A stretch of DNA of 64,000 nucleotides from Argyresthia goedartella (Eukaryota > Arthropoda > Insecta > Lepidoptera > Argyresthiidae), in contig OX463806.1 of NCBI GenBank assembly GCA_949825045.1, forward strand, positions 42,680,208-42,744,207, written 5' to 3'. Under the pieces are notes generated by a model, which was not told the DNA's origin, searched no databases, and saw only the letters and a list, made by a program, of their open reading frames with translations. The position numbers were made by a program, and so were the translations under genes. This document shows, piece by piece, positions 43,581 to 53,531 of the stretch (position 1 is the first letter of the stretch; every line of letters begins with the position of its first letter).

Positions 43581-43975
43581 GATTCAAACATTGCATTGTA
43601 ACGCGAAAGCTTTTGAACTTTTGTATCGCTTTGTGTGACCGTCGTTAATCATTATCTGTTATCGGTGTCTATCGGTGTTAGCGCTTAAAGAATTGCGTTT
43701 GATTGAATTCCGAATAACGAGTTTGGTATATTTTATATCCATGTGACAATCGCCTTCGTTTCCTGAATGCTTTGACAAATAAATTATGAGTATAAATTAA
43801 AATTTTCAAACACCTTGAACCATTAATTTAACCTATGCCTTAAATCTAAAATTGGTTCACTTGTTTGCTTGTTAAGCTGATAACTTTCGAAGCTCTGAAC
43901 CGATTTTAATAAAGTATAGCTAAGAACCATCGCAGTGAGGTCTGCTACCAATGAAAAAAAAACACATGGAAATGG
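43581..43975. other. Intergenic
   Basis: GTTATCGGTGTCTATCGGTG near 43658 is a short tandem repeat. No gene. Confidence 0.4.
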
Positions 43976-44360
43976 ATCCAGTAGTTTATGAGAATGGTAA
44001 CTACACACACACACACACACAAACGACAGTTTAAGGTTTGTGTGTGTGTATGAACATACATTCATACACACACAAACCTTAAACCGAAAAAACGCATATA
44101 CGTTCCCCGTTCCGTTATATCCGTCGTGGGCCAAAATACATACATACGCATATACACAAACACAAAGAACCTCTAACCACAAACGCATCATACACACACC
44201 CACACACACACTCACATACACCAACACAAACAACCTCTAACCACAAACGCATATACCTCCTTCGTTCCATCCGTGTGGGTGAACATACAAACATACTCAC
44301 ACACAAATAAGCTCAAACCACTAACGCATGTACCTCCTTCGTTCCGTTTCCTCCCTCGTA
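43976..44360. repeat. CA-rich microsatellite and minisatellite
   Basis: A (CA)n run, then an inverted repeat TTTAAGGTTTGTGTGTGTGT / ACACACACAAACCTTAAA (44031-44090), then imperfect direct units with AACCTCTAACCACAAACGCA, (CA)n and CCTCCTTCGTTCC. The long frames here come from the repetition, not from genes. Confidence 0.8.
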
Positions 44361-44394
44361 GGTAATAATAATAAAACAAACGACGACGATATTA

Positions 44395-44515
44395 CCTCCA
44401 CGACTTATACGGCATGGCAGAGGCACAGTTTCGCCACGTTTACCCAGTTATTCTATTTTAGCAACTCCGGAGGGTAGCCCATTGCCCCAGCTATGCAGAC
44501 ACAAAGGTCTTTGTT
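44395..44515 (+). repeat. Dispersed repeat shared with 13850-13975
   Basis: ACGGCATGGCAGAGGCACAG, CCACGTTTACCCAGTTATTC and GGGTAGCCCATTGCCCCAGC line up with the other copy. Confidence 0.5.
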
Positions 44516-45562
44516 ATTTTGATTCAAACATTGTCGTCAAATATTCCGATGGCGGCCTTAATGTCAACGGACTGCGTTGAAAAATAACCTGACAATATCA
44601 TGTCGTCACGCGAGCTAGCCCCGAAAGTAGCCGCGCAGAGGACAATGAGACTACGATAATACAGCAGGTTGATACCATTACTTGAAAACCTATAATGCCA
44701 TTTCGTAACCAAATTTGTGAATATACAATTTTTATTTTTATTTCGTTTATATAGATAAGAATATAATGTTTTAATAAAAGTTTTAAATACTCGAAAAACC
44801 TGCGCTGTCTGAAATTCTGTACATCCTTAAAATTTCATCTGATGCTTGGACGGTGGTCCTATCATTTACTTCATCCAATACATAGTTCAAAGTGTTTATT
44901 AATCAAAAATATTAATTACATTTTTACTTATATCTAAAGCGTAGGGAAGTTCTAAATATTATTCAACGTATGACATTAACTTCTACACTGGTCAGAGACC
45001 GTCTCACAGTAAGTTAAGATCAAAGGAATAATCTACAAAGTAATTACAGTCTAAAAACAGTTTCTAAAAATATACCTGTTTGCAGAATGGACAAATACAA
45101 AATGTAAAAAAAATATATACCTAGTTAGCCTATGGCTAAATTATCATCGAATTGAGTTGTGTTTTTGAATATTTGTGGGGGGGGGAGGTTGTGCGGGTTA
45201 TTTGTGTATGACTGCTTAGCCCTACGACAAGGTAGATATTGGGATCGGATACGGGAACACTAAGCAGCAGATTTGTTTTTAAACTCACGTTTTATCACTC
45301 GGTGACACTATTTGCTCAACAACGTCGTAGGCTTTATCCGCCAACCACTTCTTTAAGTACATAGGATCACATTTGGATTCTATTGTACCTTCGTTAGATA
45401 ACAATAATTGACACAGTTTATGTCAACTTTTATTGTATGGCAAAACATTTATTTTTCTTAATTTTCGGTCGATTGAGCTACTGAAAGGGGTAGGTGTACA
45501 TATTTAGTTATCTTTGATATGTTGCCTTTTCATGACCGTGGCATAAATACAAACACCTTATA
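44516..45562. other. Intergenic
   Basis: No gene. A G-run near 45175-45187 is the only notable composition feature. Confidence 0.4.
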
Positions 45563-45815
45563 AATGTAGCCCTTTAATGTCCCCAACAAAGGGCACAGGC
45601 CTAAACTCGGATACGAGTAAGATTAAGCCATTCTCCACCACGCTGGCTCAGTGCGGGTTGGTGGAGGGGTTTTACGGCCACTACCACGCGTAGCGATCCG
45701 AAACACTGAACGTACGATATTGAACATATATCATTGGTAGATGGTCAGGTTTCGAACCTGCATCTCCTGTGTGAGAAGCAAACGTGGAACTCATTAGATC
45801 ACGAAGCTCTTAAAC
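45563..45815 (-). mobile_element. tRNA-derived SINE, family C
   Basis: Minus strand: head AGAGCTTCGTGATCTAATGA, TTGCTTCTCACACAGGAG, B box GGTTCGAAACC, then GCGTGGTAGTGGCCGTAAAA and CCAGCGTGGTGGAGAATGGC. It keeps the tRNA-like head that the 43290 copy partly lacks. Confidence 0.8.
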
Positions 45816-45954
45816 ACCTTAAAAAGCAAAAAGGCCGGTTGCGTATTTCATCAAGACTAGACTCACAATACTAATAATATAATAGACATATTCTCAAAAT
45901 AGACCAATAAATTACTCTATCTCGAGAATATACAGTGTATCACTGGTTACCCAG

Positions 45955-46370
45955 GTAACAGGCCGGAGGCGTGTTTCATAATAATATCACTCGAGAGTTT
46001 TAATGACTAATTATGTAAAGTTACATACACTAGTTTATCTACACACATATCATAAGCTCTCTTTGATGTGCTCAGGAACCGCATGTTCGACCGGCATTGT
46101 GGCATTGATCATTGCAGTTATTTAGCTTGTTCGGTAGTACCAACTTCACAGACAAATTAGGGGCGGCACGCAGTTGGGCGACGGCGCTCGAAATTTTAAT
46201 GTCATAATTTAACAAATTTTTGTACATTATGGTCATAATGTATCAATATTCAGATAAGAAATGAGTTTTTACCAAGAAGTTTATCATTATGCTGGTCGGG
46301 ACGTGTAGTTATTGGACGCAGTAAAGAGGGTTTATGATACGTGTTTGTGTAGATAATGGTAGTTTATGTG
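45955..46370 (-). mobile_element. Large MITE-like family, copy 4
   Basis: Minus-strand copy in direct tandem with copy 5. It contains the CTCGAG arm, CTAGTTTATCTACACACATA, the CGCATGTTCGACCGGCATTG block and GACGCAGTAAAGAGGGTTTA. Its outer palindrome arm is truncated at the left. Confidence 0.8.
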
Positions 46371-46820
46371 ACTGCTATAGAATGGAGGGCATTAATACTC
46401 GAGAGTGGGTTTATGAAACGAGCTGAAGGCGAGTTTCATAATAATATTACTCGAGAGTTTTAATGTCTAATTATGTACAGTTACATACACTAGTTTATCT
46501 ACACACATATCATAAGCTCTCTTTAATGTGTTCAGGAACCGCATGTTCGAGCGGCATGGTGGCATTGACAATTCCTTTGCACTTGTTTAGCTTTTTCAGT
46601 AGTACCAACTTCACAAACAAAGTAGAGGCCGGCCTGCAGGCGGGCGTCGGCGTTCGAAATTTGAATGTCATAATATGTAGAAATTACACATTACGGTCAT
46701 AATGTGTAATTTTTCAAATAAGAAATGAGTTTTTACCAAGTAGTTTAACATTATGCTGATCGTAACGTGCGGTTTTTCTACGCAGTAAAGAGGGTTTATG
46801 ATACGTGTGTAGATAAACAT
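46371..46820 (-). mobile_element. Large MITE-like family, copy 5
   Basis: A complete minus-strand copy: AGTTTATGTGACTGCTATAG, both CTCGAG arms around GAGCTGAAGGCGAG, TTTATCTACACACATATCAT, the GGCGGGCGTCGGCGTTCGAA block, and the end TATGATACGTGTGTAGATAA. The period relative to copy 4 is about 459 bp. The frame 46463-46702 lies within the repeat. Confidence 0.8.
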
Positions 46821-47381
46821 TTTTAAATCATAAATTTATCTGTAATTGTGTAACTGAGGAGCTAGTACCTAGTTTGTATATAAATTAGTATCGTATAATA
46901 GTGATATTATGTACTAAGAAACGCTGCCTGTTATGTTTACGCATCCACTAATTGTAATAAACCACCTGTGGTTTAGACAAAGCCTTTGGATCGTATTTAG
47001 ATTTTAGTAATGTTTTCATTAATAAAAAATAAAAATGTACAGCTCCTAAAATAAGACAAAGCCTTTTAAAACTTGAACATCTATCTGAAGATTGATATCG
47101 GGTCGAGTAAAAACATTGTAGGAGCACTGTACTGGCCACTCCCAACTGACACCGGGAAATTCTGACGTGGTCTTAAAATAAAATTTGCCAAACAGAATAT
47201 ATTTCAGAGTGCTTTGTCCTGCTGACAAAATACAGGCTGTAACAGAAATGTGTATTCCTAATTTAAAGGGTTATTAAGGACATCATTCTGAGCAAGAGGT
47301 TGTAATAGGCATCGTACTGAACAATTGTTACTTCAAAAGAGATTTTAGCAACTTTTTTTTCTCTGGTGAAGATCTGATTTG
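46821..47381. other. Intergenic
   Basis: No gene recognised. Small minus-strand frames (46948-47228) show no motif. Confidence 0.4.
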
Positions 47382-47632
47382 TATAATAATAACTTGGACA
47401 CAATATACACACTTTGAACTAGCCCCAAAGTAGGATTCCCTGTATCTTGGGTACAAGAGACAACGATACACATACTTATATAGATAAATAGTATTCTTAG
47501 ATAGATAAACAACCATGACTAGGGTACAAACATTCGTTCTCATCAAACAAATATTTGCCCCCACCGGGACTCGAACCCGGGACCCTTGGCTTCGTAGGCA
47601 GGGTCACTGCTGACTCGGCCATTCGGGTCGTC
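47382..47632 (-). mobile_element. tRNA-derived SINE, family A
   Basis: Same structure as 3852-4090. B box GGTTCGAGTCC in an undamaged CCCGGGTTCGAGTCCCGG context, tail with AATAATAATAA. The B-box context is the least diverged of the three copies. Confidence 0.88.
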
Positions 47633-48423
47633 AGAGAAGTAAAAAATATAAGATATAAGATATAATCGGTTTCATAGTGAAAGTTATTACGAATGAACTC
47701 ACTAACTACCCTCTAAAATATTACTACAGCCTTCAGATACAGCCTGTTTACTCGTTGTTTTATTCATGGATCAATTTCTCGCTTGCCAATGCGCTCATGC
47801 TCATTTTTAGTAAAACTAAAATTTCATTTTACGGACGAACATAGTGCATAGAAATGCGCCCCAACGGCGCGGCCGTACCATATCGTAGAAGTGACCATAT
47901 CATGAAATGAACAACCAGAACTTTCATTGAACGAAGGAACCTTTTAGGGAAAAACACTGCGGTGGCTTAGGTGAAGACTAAAGGGGACGAGCGCAGCGAA
48001 GCAGCTGTCGACATGCATATCACAAAAAACATTAGGTAGTACTGAATAGAAATGCTTTTAAAAAGACATGTTTCGTCAAATTCAAACCGATGATCTGGCC
48101 ATTTCATGAAATGGTGGGCTGGATCATGAAATGATAATGATAATAAATAACAGAGGAAAATCTTACACAAGGCCCATACTAAACTCAACAATGGTACTGT
48201 TATGGGCACTAGACAACGATATATTTAATAGAGATTTAACGGTTGGCCATTTCACGAAATGATCAATTATATGTTATGGCTACATCTCCAAAGTGTGGCG
48301 ACGTGTTAGCCCCTTTAGGTTAGTATTGCTTATCTGATTAATCGGCGTGACACGTGTTTGTTAGATTGAATAAATACTGCTGTCATTCTCATTTGCTAAC
48401 GGTAACCAGGTCTTTTGAGTTTC
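47633..48423. other. Intergenic with repeated CATTTCATGAAATG palindromes
   Basis: The palindrome CCATTTCATGAAATGG (48099-48114) recurs with small changes near 47898, 48124 and 48247. No gene. The frame 47967-48209 has no motif. Confidence 0.45.
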
Positions 48424-48494
48424 AGTCTTCACAAAATAAAAGGCCCGGTGAGTGAGAGCGTCCTGGCCAACGGGCTTTTTATTTTGTGAAGACT
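48424..48494. repeat. Inverted repeat with 24-bp arms
   Basis: AGTCTTCACAAAATAAAAGG and CCCG (48424-48447) pair with 48471-48494 at 23 of 24 positions, with a 23-bp spacer. It overlaps the 3' end of the next frame. Confidence 0.85.
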
Positions 48495-48671
48495 GCAGTG
48501 GTTTGCCATTTTCGCCAAAACTGCCCGTTTATCGCTTGAAAAATGTTGTACAGATAGGTAATGAGTATGTTGCTTGTTGACGTACCTGCGCAACGGTTTT
48601 GGTACGATGTCTGATGCTGGACGAAATAGTCTCCAAGCCATGTTCCGTAGCCGAACGGTCCCAAATGTCAA
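48429..48671 (-). CDS. Possible 5' exon with mitochondrial-presequence-like peptide
   Basis: An 80-codon minus-strand frame. An internal methionine (MAWRLFRPASDIVPKPLRRY) starts an Arg- and Lys-rich, acid-poor stretch typical of mitochondrial targeting signals, ending in RRY where cleavage could follow. QHFSSDKRAVLAKMANHC comes next. After that the frame enters the inverted repeat at 48424-48494, so the last 20 or so residues are probably not part of a real protein. A real gene would need a splice donor near 48500, and I do not see a convincing GT there. Alternatives are a retrocopy remnant or chance. No gene family can be named. Confidence 0.25.
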   Translation of the reverse strand: MTFGTVRLRNMAWRLFRPASDIVPKPLRRYVNKQHTHYLSVQHFSSDKRAVLAKMANHCSLHKIKSPLARTLSLTGPFIL

Positions 48672-49064
48672 TAGGTTTCAATATATTACGAAATATTAAT
48701 GTTACCTTAAAAACAAAGGTAAATGTTTCCTTATTGTGAAAACCGTTATCGCGTGAGATTGTAAACTATCGATAAATTATGAACTCAACGAGATTCTCAT
48801 ATTTTAAAGTACAAATGTTCGCAAGTTATTAATAATAATATACATAGTATCAGTGTTTTTATATTATATCCATGTCAAACCGTCGAATGGTGAACGATAC
48901 CAACAGGGCTAAACATTTATGTTTTTTTCTTACATGTCAACGTAACACGAAGGTTAAAAGGGGGTTTACGAAGCGAAGCCTTCAACTTACATCCTGCTCA
49001 TCCAACCTTCACCTGCCTTGATTCACTACTTCGCCCTGATATTTCGCATGCAATTCAAGTTTAA

Positions 49065-49215
49065 AGACCTCCATGGTCTACTGGTTTCACGCTCCCCGCT
49101 CACAGGAGACGCTGTTTTAGAATCCGAAGCTGACCATGTACCAATGAGTTAAGTAATAATAAAATAAAATAATATCATCATATCCAAAACTGTGGCGATG
49201 GACTAGCACCCTCAC
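49065..49215 (+). mobile_element. tRNA-derived SINE, family C, truncated
   Basis: CATGGTCTACTGGTTTCACG, CTCACAGGAGACG and CTGACCATGTACCAATGAG match the family C head. The B box is damaged (TTTTAGAATCC). The right part is replaced by AT-rich sequence. Confidence 0.7.
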
Positions 49216-49244
49216 GCATAATGGAGTATTGAATAACTGGCTTA

Positions 49245-49313
49245 CATTAAACATATAAATAAATATTTATATACAGGCATATACGTTGCTTCTGGCCCCA
49301 CACTAAAAGTATA
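49245..49313 (-). mobile_element. SINE family B tail only
   Basis: TATACAGGCATATACGTTGC and TTCTGGCCCCACACTAAAA match the fragment at 16073-16120, including the ACTAAAA end that the full family B copies lack. Confidence 0.55.
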
Positions 49314-49499
49314 ATACACAAAACAGAACTCAGAAGATACGACAAGAAACCATAGAATATTACATCTTTGCAGAAATTTGTAAAGTATACTATTAAATAA
49401 TCCCCGTCTAAAAAAAAAAAAAAAACATAGTAGGTATTTCTGTTTCACGAGTTCAAGCTGTCAACAAAGTATTGCTGCTCTATCTTCGCATTGAAGGTA

Positions 49500-50200
49500 C
49501 ATGTTTTCGCGTGCCTCTTAATCTCATGGAAAGTGCTTTTATAACTGAGATTTGTATTTTCACCTTCAGCCAGTACACTATTTGAGAATACGCTTTTCCC
49601 TATTTCTCGTTAAGCTTTGGTGCGGTTTTTTTGAAAAAAAACTTTTTTATTCAGTTCCTAGGGCTCCATCGTATGAAATGACTAGTAGGGTGAATGAGGC
49701 TCTTAGATCGTATTTTGAGTGTTTCTTTCGGCTATGTCTCTGTGCTGTTTTTTGCCAGGTGAGGTAGCTGTAAGAGGAAGCGTCAGCATTTATTATGCGT
49801 ACGTCGAAGAACGCTTTCCTTGCAGGTTCACACATACTGTTTAGTAACAGATAACTGGTTGATTTATATTTGCGTCTTGCATTATGGGTCCTATTGTGCC
49901 AGTTCCCCAGGCTAGTTTGGTCCAATTTTTACAGTCATCTCTCTGTTGATCATGTACTTTTTTTATTAATCCTCCTTTCTTGCAGTTTTATGTGTGGTTT
50001 AGGTCGAACTTATTCTCTCCGCATCCGTCGCAGGCCTGAGGGAGGTTTGCAGATTCGTGGGCGTATCTAATAGCCAAAGCATCCCTAAACTGGGTAGCTG
50101 TGAGATCAGTGTTATTTGCGGTGGTCGGGATGATGGTTAGCCATTGTGAGGAGTTCGTTTCAACGACTCTTTGGATACATTTTTTCATTTTATTTTTAGA
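49500..50200 (-). pseudogene. Retroelement protein relic with CX2C finger and nuclease-like tail
   Basis: Minus-strand fragments in order. 50188-49988 ends in [14 protein letters not shown] and [16 protein letters not shown], a CX2C zinc-finger-like motif. 49925-49647 has ARKAFFDVRIINADASSY and FTLLVISYDGALG. Downstream, GKAYSQIVYWLKVKI and RLRGTR read past a stop near 49645. The order FRDA, CDGCG, FFDVR, FTPLV-like, then LRGTR recalls the C-terminal part of an unusual class of reverse-transcriptase-linked proteins whose FDVR core may be a PD-(D/E)XK-type nuclease. That identification is from memory. Frame changes and stops make it non-functional. Upstream the frame is interrupted by the repeat at 50245-50664. 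Confidence 0.5.
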
Positions 50201-50244
50201 TATTATGACATTACTTTTTTCAGCGTCTCTCTATTGCCGCGATA

Positions 50245-50664
50245 GTTTTTAGGGCTCCGTACCCGAAGGGTTCCAAACGGGACCCTATTACTAAGACTCC
50301 GCTGTCCGTCCGTCCGTCCGTCCGTCCGTCTGTCACCAGGCTGTATCTCAAGAACCTAGCTAGCTAGAGAGTTGAAATTTTCACAGATTATGTATTTCTG
50401 TTGCCGCTATAACAACAAATACTAAAAAACAGGATAAAAGAAATATTTAAGGGGGCTCCCATACAACAATTCTTTTAATACCACATACAAACTTATGGAT
50501 GCACCTGGTTACGTACATGGAGTGTGAAAGTAACCGCACCAATAACTTTGTAAACAATATTTTGCTGTGTAAAATCCAAACTATTCACTCCACACCATCG
50601 CTTCCATTGAACGGTGGTACGGAACCCTTCGTGCGCGGTTTAGACTCGCACTTGACCGGTTTTT
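50245..50664 (+). mobile_element. GGTTCCGTACCC-type repeat, full copy
   Basis: Left end GTTTTTAGGGCTCCGTACCC with (CCGT)n, right end GGTACGGAACCC then CTCGCACTTGACCGGTTTTT. The body is nearly the same as 18590-18986. The frame 50499-50684 is internal to it. It sits within or directly beside the minus-strand retroelement relic. Confidence 0.82.
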
Positions 50665-52029
50665 CTTCTTTGATAGTATTGTAGCAAGAGTTTGATGGGC
50701 TAGTAAGTCTAGATTTTCGTCAGGTTTGATGACATGCGTTAGTATACTATTTGATTCTACCGATGTTTTATAACAGGATAGCCTGTGCCCATTTGAGCCT
50801 CTGCGACCCCGTATGGGAATAAGTATAACGCTGTTAAGTCATGTTAGAACTTATTACTTTAACTTTAACAATATTCTGGTAACTTTTGTTTTAAAGGCTT
50901 CGCTCGCAACTACGGTTTCCACATTTAATCGGAGAAAATATACGCTGCACTGTGCTTCCATTAGCATTCATTTAGGAAAGATTTGCTGTCCGCACACGTA
51001 ATATACTCGCATGTATACTGAGAAATGGAAATAGCTGGGAAGGACTATTTAATAAATAAATAATAAGTAAATTGATTCTGAGCCAGTAAAATCCATTCAC
51101 GTATTGGTCCTTCTGCGTCGCAAAGTTAAAATTGTCGAAGTTAATGTCAAACTGACTTTTATTTTATGCGGAATCTGTTTTGTTTTCAGTTTTGGTTCGA
51201 TTTGAACTAGTGAATAAGAGAGCTGGTGACATATGGATATGAATTACAATAAAACAAAACTAGCTGTTCACCTGAGCTAGCATACCCACGTACCGGCAAA
51301 CGAAGTGAATAATATTACTGTAACATGCAGTTCTTATTCACTTGAGTCTATCTCCACATAGTTCGTATATCCTATGTAGCTGGCTGTAAGTAATGTAAAA
51401 AACTAAATTCGAAATTATAGTTTTCTTTGACGGATGTCAGACTGTTGTTCTTCATTTCTCTAATATTTTTACAACGTCCGCTTTGCTATTTTATTTATCC
51501 CGTATTCGGGTAAGCATTAATCTATTTGTGAATATTCGAAGACCAGGGGAGTGCTCGTGTGGTTAAAATTTGACAAATCAATTCCAATGAGTTCTGCAAA
51601 CCCTTTTTTTTGTTGGAGGGGGAAAAAATGGAATTACCCATGCCCAGGAGCCAGACCTCCCTGCTGTGTCCGGGTCCCTACACATTGAGTGGGCATCAGC
51701 TCGTGTAGTATACGTACTAAAAACAAAAACCTTTGTTGTATTGAGTGTAGTTATATCGATTTTATAACTGTAAACCATGGCCTCGGTATATGCTGAAGGC
51801 TTTCTACCTGCAATTTGCCCATTTGGGCGATATATATGTCTGTATAATATATAGAGGAATTTGCCTGCTTACACATTTTTTACGAGCGGACATCAGCTCA
51901 TAGTCAAAGGGCATGATAGTGGCATTAGAGAGGCAGATGGCCCCTGCTATAATGAGATAGTTATATATGATTTTTAAAGCCTATCCTAATCTACTCTATT
52001 TTTGGGTCATTAAGGGGGCTCTAACCTCA
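50665..52029. other. Intergenic; start may continue the relic
   Basis: 50665-50810 on the minus strand reads PDENLDLLAHQTLATILSK and could be the upstream part of the 49500-50200 relic, beyond the inserted repeat. From there to 52029 nothing is recognised. Confidence 0.35.
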
Positions 52030-53037
52030 GTCCGGGAGGTTCAAGGGAGGGAGACTGGGTGTCCGGCGAATCAAGACAGCGATTTCTTTCAATCCAAATT
52101 TGTTATCTGAGACGCTGTAATGCTTCGGGAACACAGCCTTCGTCAAGTTGACGTTCCTGAGGGGCGGTGGGTGGTTGGGCTTTAAGAGCTGTCGTGATAT
52201 CGTCCTCCGGTTCTAGGAAGACATCTTTGCGGCGTCTTTTGTAATTTCTTATTTATGTCTGTGGCTAGATGCATTAATGAAGTAGCGTACGGACGCTACT
52301 TTCATATATTGCTTTACTGTGGGGAGTCGTAAAGTCACTATGGAGGTCTACATTGCGCATGCACCAAGGGGCACCTACGGCTTTATGCATGAAGCGGTTT
52401 TGTAGAACCTGAAGATTTCTGGTAGTGAAGAGGACGCGCGATCAGATTGAGCCTTGCACCTTGAGAAAAGCACGGCTGCACTTTTCTCGGGGTTCATCTC
52501 TCTCCATTTGAGAGTTCATTCACCGAGGTCGCTTACTGATTTATGGAGTACTTGACAAACGCGTGCTCTCTTTCTACTGGTGTAATAGAGCGTCGTATGA
52601 GGTTTATATCAATGCAAATGTCTTTGAGTCGGTTGAGAATAAGCCTTTCGTAGACTTTGCCTATGGAATAGAGTAAGCTAATAGGGCAATAGCAAGTGAG
52701 GTCGGTCCGGCCTTTCTGGGGCTTGTGAAAGCGGACTTGTGAAGACGGAGGGAGGCATTGAACATTACCGTAAGGGTGGTGAGGAGTCTGAGAGGGAAAG
52801 ATTTTATAGCCGTGTTTAGTGATTTCACGCCCCAGGGCTTTCTTAGGTTTGAGTTCCTTTATTACTTTTTGCACTTCCTCAAGGGTGATCTCGGGTGAAC
52901 TTTGGAGTTTACCATGTTAAGATGATTGAGGTGTATTGGTTGTGAGGAGCACTGAGTTTCTAGGCTCTCGGCAAGTCATTCGGGATTTTTGTCGTCATCA
53001 AAGGCTGCGGGATGCTTAGCCCGTTTTAGGGGGGGCT
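52030..53037 (-). pseudogene. Jockey-like LINE relic with internal deletions
   Basis: Minus strand, in order. PPLKRAKHPAAFDDD and ESLETQCSS (about 53035-52910) match the linker before the RT. The frame 52874-52533 has VIKELKPKKALG and the CPISLLYSIGKVYERLILNR segment. Downstream come REMNPEKSAAVLFSR (about 52505-52460) and LRLPTVKQYMKVASVRYF (about 52320-52270). Because the FADD palm is missing between these, an internal deletion is likely. Stops and frameshifts occur throughout. The reading as a Jockey-type reverse transcriptase is based on motif order from memory. Confidence 0.75.
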
Positions 53038-53324
53038 TCTGCTAACCTACGACCCGTCTATCGTATTCTATTTTATTAGAACTCTGTAACTATCCATTCT
53101 CATTCCTTTCTATTGTCTATACCAAACCTCCAAGGTGGCATTGCTATCTACACAAGATTTAAAAAGAGGCTACGTTATGACGGAATGTGCGAACGTGGGT
53201 AAGCCATTGTTACCTACACTTACCGACTGCCGGCAGCCTTCGAGCTGATGAAAAGATGAGGCGTATGTGAGCACGATTATTTGCCGTTTTTCATACTTGA
53301 ATTTGATATACTTGAAGTGCACGC
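53038..53324. other. Intergenic
   Basis: Nothing recognised. Confidence 0.4.
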
Positions 53325-53390
53325 ATTGTCTCACTTGTTTATTTTATTTATTTGTGTGGACAAATAAATAAAATAAACAAGTGAGACAAT
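53325..53390. repeat. Perfect 31-bp-arm hairpin
   Basis: Arms 53325-53355 and 53360-53390 are exact reverse complements (starting ATTGTCTCACTTGTTTATTT) with a GTGG loop. Confidence 0.95.
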
Positions 53391-53531
53391 TTTCGGATGA
53401 TATATATCTTTTTCTATAATAAATTACTACAATTTTCTAATAAAATTTCTCAATAACATTTTTTTAAATAAATTCGATAATTTTTTTAAAATGTACACTA
53501 CCTATCTTTACAGTTTAACCTAATATACATA

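Noticed and set aside
43823..44306. Cys/Val-rich frames on the minus strand
   Set aside because: Produced by (CA)n repeats; composition is purely the repeat.
46463..46702. 79-codon frame, related to frames at 13284, 24843 and 26316
   Set aside because: All lie within the MITE-like family and are read in either orientation; stops and start differ among copies.
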